A stretch of 64,000 bases of DNA, taken from positions 1 through 64,000 of the forward strand of contig CACXMR010000013.1 of NCBI GenBank assembly GCA_902768825.1, given 5' to 3'. Below, piece by piece: positions 47,405 through 55,809 of the stretch (positions are counted from its first letter, which is position 1; each line of letters starts with the position of its first letter). The notes beneath the pieces were generated by a model, which saw only the letters and a list, made by a program, of their open reading frames with translations, did no database searches and had not been told where the DNA came from. The DNA is from an uncultured Ruminococcus sp. Its GTDB lineage: Bacteria > Bacillota > Clostridia > Oscillospirales > Acutalibacteraceae. The position numbers and the translations under genes were made by a program.

Positions 47405-49177
47405 ATGGCAAACCGAAATAATTATCTTGTAAATAGCAGTTTAAAAAAATATCTGCTTGCATCCATTATCACCATGGCTGTGATGAATCTTAATGGATTG
47501 ATTGACGGAGTGCTGATGGGATGGATTCTTGGTTCGGACGCACTTGCTGCGATACAGAATTCTATGCCCGTCATCAGCGGAATTGCCGCAATCAACCAGC
47601 TTTTGACCGGCGGCGCTGCGGTCATTATTTCCAAGGCTCTTGGAAGACGTGATTATGGCGAGTCAAACCGCTCAATGACAATTGCGTTTGTTTGCAATCT
47701 TGTGGCGGGTGTGCTCATTGCACTGTTCTCAGGATTGCTGTCCCAGAGTCTGGCAAGCCTGCTAAGCATTGACAAATCTCTTGTAGATTACACACGACAA
47801 TACATATTTATTTTGTTTATAGGCAGTGTTTTTCTTATGTTCCAAAACGGAATGTCTGTAATTGTTGATGTGTCCGGCGGGCCAAAAACTGTTACAGCGT
47901 CCATGATTACAAGCGTTGTCGCAAATCTGTTCTTTGATATCCTGCTCGTGAAGATCTTCTCTTTAGGGATTATGGGAGCAGCACTCGCTACTGTTTTGGG
48001 CGCATTCTTCAGCGTAATAATTTTCATTCTCTTCTTCATAAGGAAGAAAACAGAGCTAAAGCTGAAGGTGGATTTCTCGTTTTTCGGGAAAACTCTTCTG
48101 CAAAATATCATAAGGGGGATTCCGCCCCTTGTAAGTACCCTTGCAGTTACTATTATGACCCTTATTTGCAACCTCTTTGTGCAGTCCGCACTGGGAAAAT
48201 CAGGTATGTTTACCATTACGATCGGCTTTAATATGATCAGTCTGGGCAGCATGATCGGCAGCGGTGTCGGCATGGCATTCCTGGGAATCGGCGGAATGCT
48301 TGTGGGAGAAAAGGACTATGCAGGACTCAGGATGCTGTTCAAACGAGGCATTATCATCTCTCTGTCCTCGGCAGTGGTGTTTAATTTGCTTGCATGGCTG
48401 ATTCCGGATTCTTTGGCAATGCTTTTCGGCGCTAAGGATGACTCGCTGATTGCAATGACCCATTTTGCTCTTCCGATTATTTGCATATTCCTTTTTGCAA
48501 TGACCTTCATCTCGCCCATTGCGTCGATTTATCAGATCACTGAGCATACAGCTTTTGCAACAATTGCAAGCCTTTCTTTGATTATCGCTCAGGCAACTGG
48601 TTTTGTAGTTGCAAGCGCATTCTTCCCTGCAGAGTGGATCTGGATTGCGTTCCCCATAAGCACAGTTCTCTCCCTTGGGTTTGTAGTGCTTGGTTCTGCC
48701 GTCATAAGACACAAAATCAATCCGAAACCCTCCCGCATTACACTGATCCCCTCGGAGCAGACAGATGTAAAACGTCTGGATATTTCCGTTGAATGTTCAA
48801 AGAAGGGAATAGATGAAAGCTCTGATGCTGTAGCGGCATTTCTGAGTGAAAATGTTTCCGGAGAACTGCTTAACAATATCCGGCACTGCGTGGATGAGCT
48901 GCTTTTAAATTATGTCGATCACAGCGGACGAAAGGCAAAACATTTTACGGATTTGTGCATTGCCGCAGACAAAAACGAGATCTGCGTTATTGTCAAGGAC
49001 GACGGCGTACCCTTCGATCCCATCCATTGTGAAGAGGGTAAAACAAAGGCAGGATTAAAAATCTTTCAGACCTATGCACAAAATGCTGATTACCGCTATT
49101 CCTTCGGTCAAAACATCACGTCAATGAAGTTCCCGATTTCAGAAGATGTGGAAAACAAGCAGGAAGAAAAGGATTAA
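47405..49177 (+). CDS. MATE-family exporter fused to an RsbW-like ATPase domain
   Basis: 590 residues. Residues 1 to about 440 form a twelve-helix MATE transporter (start MANRNNYLVNSSLKKYLLAS; GLIDGVLMGWILGSDALAAI in the first repeat). These usually exchange Na+ or H+ for drugs or amphiphilic products. Residues 445-590 are a GHKL ATPase domain of the RsbW type, with N-box HCVDELLLNYVDHSG (E-x3-N) and G1 VKDDGVPFDP, and the C-terminal region AGLKIFQTYAQNADYRY. A TTG at 47342 opens the same frame but would run through a perfect hairpin. The ATG at 47405 has GGGGGA five bases upstream. As last gene of the NRPS operon it is the likely product exporter. The fused domain may be the partner of the STAS protein encoded at its start. 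Confidence 0.9.
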   Translation: MANRNNYLVNSSLKKYLLASIITMAVMNLNGLIDGVLMGWILGSDALAAIQNSMPVISGIAAINQLLTGGAAVIISKALGRRDYGESNRSMTIAFVCNLVAGVLIALFSGLLSQSLASLLSIDKSLVDYTRQYIFILFIGSVFLMFQNGMSVIVDVSGGPKTVTASMITSVVANLFFDILLVKIFSLGIMGAALATVLGAFFSVIIFILFFIRKKTELKLKVDFSFFGKTLLQNIIRGIPPLVSTLAVTIMTLICNLFVQSALGKSGMFTITIGFNMISLGSMIGSGVGMAFLGIGGMLVGEKDYAGLRMLFKRGIIISLSSAVVFNLLAWLIPDSLAMLFGAKDDSLIAMTHFALPIICIFLFAMTFISPIASIYQITEHTAFATIASLSLIIAQATGFVVASAFFPAEWIWIAFPISTVLSLGFVVLGSAVIRHKINPKPSRITLIPSEQTDVKRLDISVECSKKGIDESSDAVAAFLSENVSGELLNNIRHCVDELLLNYVDHSGRKAKHFTDLCIAADKNEICVIVKDDGVPFDPIHCEEGKTKAGLKIFQTYAQNADYRYSFGQNITSMKFPISEDVENKQEEKD

Positions 49178-49311
49178 TGCCTGTTGGTTAAAGTGATGCT
49201 TTTAGTCGGATGAAATGACTAAATGTGCTTTTGCTATGCGAAAGAGATAATAACAGCAGGCCCACAAATTGAAATGAATCATTAATACCAGAGAGGCATT
49301 GGTAATTAGTT

Positions 49312-50667
49312 ATGGAAAGAGAAAGCTTTAAATCGAGACTTGGCTTTATTCTTGTCAGTGCGGGCTGCGCTATCGGTATCGGCAATGTGTGGAAATTTCC
49401 TTATGTTGCCGGACAAAACGGCGGAGGTTTGTTTGTAATCATTTATTTGCTGTTTCTGTTATTAATGGGCGTGCCTATTCTTGCTATGGAGCTTTCGATG
49501 GGTCGCGCAAGTCGAAAAAGCATTGTCGGCGCATATAAAACACTGGAAAAGAAAGGTCAAAAGTGGCATATACACGGCTGGTTTTGCACATTGGGGTGCT
49601 ATATCCTGATGATGTATTACACCACGGTTTCGGGATGGATGATGGACTACTTCTGGAAGTTTTTAACAGGAGAGTTTGACGGAGTAAAGTCAGAGAGTGC
49701 GGGGGAAGTTTTTGACAAGATGCTGGCCAATCCCGCAGAAATGCTGCTGTTTATGGGAATTATCATAGTGGTTGGTTTCCTTGTGTGCAGCATTGGTCTC
49801 AAAAACGGCATTGAGCGTGTGACAAAGGTTATGATGATTTGTCTGCTGGCGTTGATCGGTGTGCTGGCAGTAAACAGCTTCATGCTTCCCGGGGCGGCGG
49901 AGGGCACTTCGTTCTTTTTGCTGCCCGATCTGGGCACTATAGAGCGCAATGGCCTGTATAACATTGTCAGCGCAGCTATGAGTCAGGCATTTTTCACTCT
50001 CAGCATTGGCATCGCTTCAATGGAAATTTTCGGCAGTTATATGTCAAAGGACAACACCTTGATAAGCGAATCCATTCGCATAACCGCACTGGACACCTTT
50101 GTTGCCTTGATGAGCGGCCTGATAATATTCCCGGCGTGCTTCAGCTTTGATGTTGCCCCGCAGGAAGGTCCGTCACTGATTTTTGTGGCACTTCCTAAAA
50201 TTTTCATCAATATGCCGTTTGGAAGAATCTGGGGAGCCTTGTTCTTTTTGTTTATGAGCTTTGCCAGCTTCTCAACCATAACAGCAGTGTTTGAAAACCT
50301 GATTTCAAGCTGCATGGATAACTTCGGATGGTCACGAAAGCGCGCCACCGTTTTTAACGGCGTTTTAATATTTGTGCTTAGCCTGCCATGTATGTTAGGG
50401 TTTAATCTTCTTTCCGGATTTAACCTCTTTGGCATGAATATCCTTGGTATAGAGGACTTTATAGTGAGCAATCTGCTGCTGCCTGTGGGTGCCCTTATCT
50501 TCCTTCTGTTTTGCACCTTCCGCTTCGGCTGGGGCTTTGACAATTTTCTTGCTGAGGCTAACACCGGCAAAGGCATAAAGCTGAAACACGGTTTAGTTTT
50601 CTACTTCAAATTTATTCTTCCGATTCTTCTCGCATTTATTCTTGTCAACGGTCTTATCCCAAAGTGA
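49312..50667 (+). CDS. Neurotransmitter:sodium symporter (NSS/SNF) family transporter
   Basis: 451 residues. The N-terminal signature FILVSAGCAIGIGNVWKFPYVAGQNGGG is the sodium and substrate site of LeuT/MhsT-type NSS proteins, and about eleven membrane helices follow. Bacterial members take up amino acids with Na+. The ribosome site is weak: GAGAGG lies 15 bases before the ATG. It starts 134 bases after the MATE gene on the same strand, so it may be a late cluster gene, for example precursor amino-acid uptake, or unrelated. A terminator follows. Confidence 0.92.
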   Translation: MERESFKSRLGFILVSAGCAIGIGNVWKFPYVAGQNGGGLFVIIYLLFLLLMGVPILAMELSMGRASRKSIVGAYKTLEKKGQKWHIHGWFCTLGCYILMMYYTTVSGWMMDYFWKFLTGEFDGVKSESAGEVFDKMLANPAEMLLFMGIIIVVGFLVCSIGLKNGIERVTKVMMICLLALIGVLAVNSFMLPGAAEGTSFFLLPDLGTIERNGLYNIVSAAMSQAFFTLSIGIASMEIFGSYMSKDNTLISESIRITALDTFVALMSGLIIFPACFSFDVAPQEGPSLIFVALPKIFINMPFGRIWGALFFLFMSFASFSTITAVFENLISSCMDNFGWSRKRATVFNGVLIFVLSLPCMLGFNLLSGFNLFGMNILGIEDFIVSNLLLPVGALIFLLFCTFRFGWGFDNFLAEANTGKGIKLKHGLVFYFKFILPILLAFILVNGLIPK

Positions 50668-50742
50668 TAACGATCTCAGCATAGCGGCTTTCGCCATTAA
50701 CACCATAAACTGTTATGGAGTGACAGTTCAGCTATTCAAAAA

Positions 50743-50771
50743 AGTCTGCCCAGAAGGGTAGGCTTTTTTTG
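50743..50771 (+). terminator. Intrinsic terminator after the NSS gene
   Basis: AGTCTGCCC-AGAA-GGGTAGGCT, a nine-base stem with two wobbles, preceded by six A and followed by seven T. It can work on both strands and marks the end of the cluster region. Confidence 0.85.
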
Positions 50772-50894
50772 ATTTATAGAACAAAGTCTCGCATATCAAG
50801 ACACAGCCCTGACCGGACAGGCGGACTAAGTGAGAGGCTTTTGTACTTGTATTATTACTTCACACATGGTAAAATGTAACTGATATTATATATT

Positions 50895-50914
50895 CTCACA
50901 ATTGTTATTGTGAG
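50895..50914 (+). promoter_or_regulatory. Operator-like palindrome before the zinc-ribbon gene
   Basis: CTCACAAT-TGTT-ATTGTGAG, perfect 8-bp inverted repeat about 20 bases before the ATG. It lies just downstream of an AT-rich TATATT stretch that could be a -10 element. It could be a repressor site or a small leader hairpin. Confidence 0.4.
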
Positions 50915-50935
50915 GTATTCAGAAGGAGTTATATT

Positions 50936-51640
50936 ATGGTATATTGCCCAACCTGCGGTGCAGAGCTGAGATTCGATATCGTCTCTCAGACAATGGTTTG
51001 CGGTTCGTGCAAAAACAGCTTTGACCCCGGTGTGCTGAGCGACGACAGTTCACATGACGCTAAAACCGAAGAATACTTTGACAGCTATGCCTTTGACGAG
51101 ATTGATCAGGCAAGGCTGAAGCGCAAGGAGTTGTTTGAGTTTGACAGCGCCTGCATTTTTGCAATCAATATGAATGTTCGTAAGATAACCATACAGTCCT
51201 ATGGCAAGATAAACGAATCAATCACGGATTCATACGCCCGCTCTATTACCGACAACGTAAAGAATTATGCCACCGCCGGAAATTACTTCAACTGCGCCAG
51301 TGCGGCCTTCTCACAGATGCTTGACGTCTGCGAAAACCGCAGTATAAGCTAGCCACTAAAGGTCAGCGGCTATATTATCATCTCGTTAATGCTGGGCTTC
51401 ATAATAGCCATAGGCATAGCCTTCTCCAAAAAGCACAATCCAATGCTGCAGTCATGGATGTTTGAAGACAACTCTCGTTACAAGGCTGTGGGCGGGCTGA
51501 AAAGCGAGATAGAAGCATATCTCATAAAAGAGACCACCGTTTATCGACCGCCATCAGATTCCGGTTCAAGCGGCGGCGGGGGCTGTTCCAGCTGTTCAAG
51601 CGGCGGAGGCTGCGGAAGCGGAGGCAGTGCATCGTTTTGA
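50936..51640 (+). pseudogene. Zinc-ribbon/TPM-like membrane protein with Cys-rich Gly/Ser tail, interrupted by a stop
   Basis: One frame is broken by TAG at 51350-51352. The first 138 codons start with a zinc ribbon (CPTCGAEL ... CGSC) and continue with a segment resembling the second half of a TPM (YgcG-type) domain. After the stop the same frame goes on with a membrane helix (GYIIISLMLGFIIAIGIAF), a short soluble part and a tail reading GGGGCSSCSSGGGCGSGG. The helix begins before the only ATG of the second part (51389), so the two halves were one protein. TAG is used as a normal stop in neighbouring genes. Either this is a fresh nonsense mutation or a sequencing error. A good AAGGAG site precedes the first ATG. 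The tail overlaps the start of the radical SAM gene. Confidence 0.6.
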
Positions 51641-52638
51641 ACATGGACACCTTCAACTACACAGATTTCATACTCCAGTGGCACATCACGCATCGCTGCA
51701 ATCTGCGCTGCAAGCACTGCTATCAGGAGGACTACAGTACCTTTGAGGATTTTGACCAGGCACTGCGCATACTCGACCAATACTGTGAGCTGCTAAAAGC
51801 CTACGGCTGCAGCGGGCAATTGAATATTACCGGCGGAGAACCTCTCACCCATCCGCATCTGTTTGAGCTGCTGCGTCTTGCCCGTTCAAGAAGGATAAAG
51901 ACAGGCGTGCTCACAAACGGCACCCTCATAGGTGAATGGGAAGCAAAAAAACTCAAGGCTTGCGGCGTAGACTATGTTCAGGTAAGCCTTGACGGGATAA
52001 AAAAATCACATGAAGCCATTCGTGGCCCGGGCAGCTTTGACCGTGCACTTAGCGGCATCTGCGCCTTAAAATCTAAGGGGATTTTTACAAGCGTGTCATT
52101 TACCGCTCAAAGGGGAAACTATAAAGATCTGAAAAAGCTTGCCAACCTCTGCGAGGATATAGGCGCAGACAAGCTTTGGTTCGACAGGGTGATAATACCT
52201 GCGGCGGAGGACAGTGAGAACCTTACGCTGTCTCTGGACAGCTTCCGGCAGCTTTGCAATACCGCCGCACGTCTCAACAGAAACGGTAAGGTGTTCTGCG
52301 GCAGAGCCCTGCAGTTCATTCCCTGCAAGAAAAAGCTGATATATCATTGTTCAGCAGGCCATAACCTGCTTGTAGTGCTTGCTAACGGTGACGTAATGCC
52401 ATGCAGACGCCTTCCCCTGGTCATCGGAAATGTTAAGCAGACCAACCTTCTGACACTGCACCGCACAAGCCCCGTTATGAAAAATCTGAGGGCTGTGGGG
52501 ATACCGGAGGGCTGTAAGCAGTGCTCCTATGCAGAACTATGCAGAGGCGGCCCAAAGTGTGTCGCATACGCCAAAACCGGCCGGTTTGACATTCCCGACC
52601 CGGATTGCTTTTTACTCCCTGACAAGAAAAATAATTAG
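51637..52638 (+). CDS. Radical SAM/SPASM enzyme
   Basis: 333 residues. The radical SAM cluster motif is HRCNLRCKHCYQ (C-x3-C-x2-C) near residue 20, followed by the GGEPL glycine motif. The C-terminal SPASM-like cysteines are in GCKQCSYAELCRGGPKC and a final DPDC, so extra Fe-S clusters are expected. Such enzymes often modify peptides (thioether or C-C links) but some act on other substrates. Start: TTG at 51637 has GGAGG 12 bases upstream and overlaps the previous stop; ATG 51643 is the alternative. The preceding Cys/Gly/Ser tail is a possible substrate, and a TipAS-type protein follows 14 bases later. Confidence 0.88.
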   Translation: MNMDTFNYTDFILQWHITHRCNLRCKHCYQEDYSTFEDFDQALRILDQYCELLKAYGCSGQLNITGGEPLTHPHLFELLRLARSRRIKTGVLTNGTLIGEWEAKKLKACGVDYVQVSLDGIKKSHEAIRGPGSFDRALSGICALKSKGIFTSVSFTAQRGNYKDLKKLANLCEDIGADKLWFDRVIIPAAEDSENLTLSLDSFRQLCNTAARLNRNGKVFCGRALQFIPCKKKLIYHCSAGHNLLVVLANGDVMPCRRLPLVIGNVKQTNLLTLHRTSPVMKNLRAVGIPEGCKQCSYAELCRGGPKCVAYAKTGRFDIPDPDCFLLPDKKNN

Positions 52639-52652
52639 AGAAAGGGGACGAT

Positions 52653-53051
52653 ATGATGCCAATGAAAAACTGCGAAACACTCAATGAACAGTATGCCCGG
52701 GAAGTCAGACAGCGCTGGGGCAGCACAGACGCCTACAAAGAAAGCGTACAGCGGACAGCGCCATATTCCAAAACGGATTGGGACAACGCCTACTCTGCAT
52801 TGGACGATGTTATCATCGGATTTGCCGAGCTGAAAAACGGCGGCACTGACCCTGACCAACAAGCGGCAAGGCTTCAGGTCGAGAAGCTGCAGCAATGTAT
52901 CAGCGAGAATTATTACACCTGCACCAAAGAGATCCTTGCCGGACTTGGACAGATGTATGTTGCCGATCAGCGTTTCAGAAGCAATATTGACAAGCACGGC
53001 ACAGGTACGGCGGAATATATTTCCCTGTGCATAGAAAAATATTGCCGGTAA
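52653..53051 (+). CDS. Stand-alone TipAS-type antibiotic-recognition protein
   Basis: 132 residues that match the C-terminal TipAS domain of the MerR regulator TipAL: EVRQRWGSTDAYKES, a central helix pair, then ENYYTCTKEILAGLGQMYVAD and a final FRSNIDKHGTGTAEYI. In TipAL this domain binds thiopeptide-type antibiotics, covalently in known cases through a cysteine. Here there is no MerR DNA-binding domain. AAAGGGGA precedes the ATG. It is the last gene of the radical SAM group and is followed by a strong terminator. A drug-sequestering or product-binding role is an inference. Confidence 0.88.
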   Translation: MMPMKNCETLNEQYAREVRQRWGSTDAYKESVQRTAPYSKTDWDNAYSALDDVIIGFAELKNGGTDPDQQAARLQVEKLQQCISENYYTCTKEILAGLGQMYVADQRFRSNIDKHGTGTAEYISLCIEKYCR

Positions 53052-53058
53052 GCTATGA

Positions 53059-53098
53059 AATCCCCCTACGAGTCATTGACCCGAAGGGGGATTTTTTT
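53059..53098 (+). terminator. Intrinsic terminator after the TipAS gene
   Basis: AATCCCCCT (53059-53067) and AGGGGGATT (53085-53093), followed by six or seven T. It separates the radical SAM group from the redox operon. Confidence 0.9.
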
Positions 53099-53356
53099 GC
53101 ATAATCTTAACGCAATAATCAAGTTTATCCTCTGATTGATGACTATGCGAACAAGCACTGTCTACGGTGTTACGCCGGGATTTGCACAACGGAGCGATCT
53201 GAGGGAGCGTTTAACACGAAAGCTCTCCAGCCCCATTGTATAAAAACGAGAGACAGAATTCCACATACATTCCTAAAACATTCCATTGATATTCCAACAA
53301 GGTATTATATTATTAGTTCAGCAAAGAAAACAACAATATATCCGGAGGAATTGAAA

Positions 53357-54619
53357 ATGAGTAATAATATATCATCAAATAAAACTGATATCTTTGACAA
53401 GGAATACTGCGAAAGCCTCAACAGTCTTTACAATGATAATGCCGAGCTAACGGAAATCAGATGGTTCTTTAACAAGACTTATGACTGGGCTTATGAAACT
53501 GAGAATCTCTCTCCCGATGTGGTACTGCTCGGGACGGCTATCCCTGAAGAAATGGTTATTGCTGCAGGTGCAAAGCCTCATTGGATCATAGGCGGAAGCC
53601 TTGGTTCTGTCGCATGGTCTGATGACCTTGTCCCAAGAGATACGGATCCTGTAAGCCGTTCCATTGCAGGATATATAAACAGACCGGAAGGGGCTGATTT
53701 TTCCGATTCCCTGTTTATCATTCCGCTGATAAATGACAGCATGAGAAAGATTGCTTATGATCTCAAAAGTGAGGGGCATAAGGTCTGCCTTATTGATGTG
53801 CCGCCTGACAGCAAGGACAAGTATGCAGCAGAAAAATATGCCGGTCAGCTTACGTCAATGTGCGAGGCGGTTTCCGAAAAAACGAAAGCAAGAATTTCCA
53901 GAAGCTCTGTTGTTTCCGCTATGAAAACGGTTTCCGCCGCAAGGAGCGTAATGCACAGATTTCTTGAGATCACCCGAGGCCATACAGATATCATAACTGA
54001 TGCTGCAAGAATGTTTGTACAGAATTCCTACTATATGTCACCCTCAATTGATGAATGGATATTCCATGTGGAAAGTCTTATCCGTGAAATAGAAAACAGG
54101 ATCGGTCAGTCGAAAAACAAAAAAACAGAACATCCGGCGGTAATGCTTTTAGGTTCGCCGGTTTTTTTCCCGAATTATAAGATACCCTTCCTTGTAAGCA
54201 AGTGCGGCCTGGAAATAAGCGAAGCTGTAGATTATCTGTCAATGAAGTCATTTATCACCTATAACAAAAAGACTCTTTGGGGCAGTCGTGACAGGCTTAT
54301 CAGGAATATTGCCTCCACATGGCTGCGTTATGATTCCAGCCCCGCATATGTAAAAAATGATGCAATGTATGATTATGTTTCATGGTTCGTACAGAATCAC
54401 AAAATAGAGGGTGTTGTCTATCATGTGCTTAAAGGCCAGATAGAGTATGATTTTGAGCTGGAGCGATTTGAAGCAATGCTGTCAAAGCAAGGCGTTCCGG
54501 TTTTCAGACTGGAAACGGATTATCAGTATCAGGACGTTGAACAGCTGAGGATTCGTATGGAAACATTCTCAGAAATGCTCACCCAGAGAAGATATCGTGA
54601 GGTGAAAAAAGCGTCATGA
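53357..54619 (+). CDS. 2-hydroxyacyl-CoA dehydratase/double-cubane-type protein lacking cluster cysteines
   Basis: 420 residues, alignable with HgdB/FldC and double-cubane cluster proteins and with the protein encoded at 55793. The family's cluster cysteines are missing. Where the neighbour has GTYC it has GTAI, DACP is DTDP, and TCDCKKK is INDSMRK. The C-terminal family segments remain (GVVYHVLKGQIEYDFE, VPVFRLETDYQYQDVEQLRIR). It is therefore probably a non-catalytic subunit, pairing with the cluster-bearing paralog. ATG 53357 has GGAGG eight bases upstream; a TTG two codons earlier is less likely. It is the first gene of the operon, and its stop overlaps the next start. Confidence 0.85.
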   Translation: MSNNISSNKTDIFDKEYCESLNSLYNDNAELTEIRWFFNKTYDWAYETENLSPDVVLLGTAIPEEMVIAAGAKPHWIIGGSLGSVAWSDDLVPRDTDPVSRSIAGYINRPEGADFSDSLFIIPLINDSMRKIAYDLKSEGHKVCLIDVPPDSKDKYAAEKYAGQLTSMCEAVSEKTKARISRSSVVSAMKTVSAARSVMHRFLEITRGHTDIITDAARMFVQNSYYMSPSIDEWIFHVESLIREIENRIGQSKNKKTEHPAVMLLGSPVFFPNYKIPFLVSKCGLEISEAVDYLSMKSFITYNKKTLWGSRDRLIRNIASTWLRYDSSPAYVKNDAMYDYVSWFVQNHKIEGVVYHVLKGQIEYDFELERFEAMLSKQGVPVFRLETDYQYQDVEQLRIRMETFSEMLTQRRYREVKKAS

Positions 54620-55809
54620 AAATCAAAAGAATTGTTATTACCTCCGCCATTTGCGCAGGCATTGCGGCAATTGCATATTTTGCCTTTGTGTTCCCTTTCT
54701 ATGAGCCGGAAACCAGCAATTTTGAGGTAAGCATCGACAGACTCATGTCCTTTGACTATCTTACAGCACTGATACCTCTGCTGATCATAATCGGAATGAC
54801 AACAGCCGGTATCGTACTTGTGGTTTTACTCAGAAGAATACTTGCAAAGACGGATAAAAAGGATTCCCGGTTTGCCCATGTCCGCACCGGCAGACAAAAG
54901 GGCGCCGCTCCAAAGCAAAAGCCGGTATGGTTCATGATAATGCGATGGATAATAATGATCGCCTTTACCTTTATTGCGATATGGGGCGGTCTGATCTTTG
55001 GCATGGGAATATCAAGTCTGAGTGTCCCGGTGCTTTCATGTCCCTGGAACACGGAGGAAATGACCTCCTCAAGCTGCTATTATCTTTCCCATCTGAATGA
55101 GCTCTTTGAGCTGCCATGGCATAGCATAGTGATATTCTTTGCAAGCACCATAGGCTTTATCCTGCTGTTAGGCAGAGCAATATGCGGTTTTCTCTGTCCG
55201 GTAGGACTGATGCAGGATATCATGGACAAGATTCGCCGCAAAACAAAGACCGAAGGCATAAAAATGAACGACAAGATGTACAAAGCAGTAACCCCCATTA
55301 AATGGTGCCTGGTGCTGATCCTTATAGGTCTGTGCTTTGCGGGAGGCAACTTCTGCAACTTCTGTCCGGCAGTGGCCGTGTCTCCGGTACTCGCCGGAAT
55401 AAGCACAAGTCTTTATGTCAGCGGATTTCTTATGGTTCTGGTGCTGATGGCAGGCTTCTTCAAGCGCAGGTCATTCTGCATGGTGTGCCCCATAGGAGCA
55501 ATCTTGGGGTTCTTTCATAAGATATCCCTTTTCCGCATCAAAAAGGACACCCAGTCCTGTACGGAATGCGGTGCCTGCTATGAGGCCTGCCCCATGGGCA
55601 TCAAGATGATCTACACCGAGAGAGAAAAGGTCGATGTTACCTCTGCAAACTGCATCATGTGCGGCGAATGTATCCGCTGCTGTCCGGAGGATAAAGCCCT
55701 TTCTATGACCTGCGCAGGAATAAAGCTCTATTCCTCGTCAAGAAAGAAAATCATGTCCGGATATGAGCCTGATAAAAACGGAGGACTGCCAAATGACAAT
55801 GATAAATAA
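54616..55809 (+). CDS. Membrane polyferredoxin (NapH/CcoG-like 4Fe-4S protein)
   Basis: 397 residues. About six membrane helices. Two CxxxCP motifs flank the later helices (CGFLCPVG and CMVCPIGA), as in NapH, NosR and CcoG. At the cytoplasmic C-terminal end are two 4Fe-4S ferredoxin motifs, CTECGACYEACPMG and CIMCGECIRCCPED. Additional cysteines sit in a loop between helices 3 and 4 (SCPWN ... SSSC) and in GGNFCNFCP. In NapH-type proteins this arrangement moves electrons between cytoplasm and membrane. Start overlaps the previous stop (ATGA), and its end overlaps the next start, so the genes are translationally coupled. Confidence 0.9.
   Translation: MKIKRIVITSAICAGIAAIAYFAFVFPFYEPETSNFEVSIDRLMSFDYLTALIPLLIIIGMTTAGIVLVVLLRRILAKTDKKDSRFAHVRTGRQKGAAPKQKPVWFMIMRWIIMIAFTFIAIWGGLIFGMGISSLSVPVLSCPWNTEEMTSSSCYYLSHLNELFELPWHSIVIFFASTIGFILLLGRAICGFLCPVGLMQDIMDKIRRKTKTEGIKMNDKMYKAVTPIKWCLVLILIGLCFAGGNFCNFCPAVAVSPVLAGISTSLYVSGFLMVLVLMAGFFKRRSFCMVCPIGAILGFFHKISLFRIKKDTQSCTECGACYEACPMGIKMIYTEREKVDVTSANCIMCGECIRCCPEDKALSMTCAGIKLYSSSRKKIMSGYEPDKNGGLPNDNDK

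Noticed and set aside
51350..51352. TAG read as an amino acid (recoding)
   Set aside because: TAG ends the neighbouring radical SAM gene and the AGCS gene normally, and there is no sign of pyrrolysine machinery; nonsense mutation or error is simpler.
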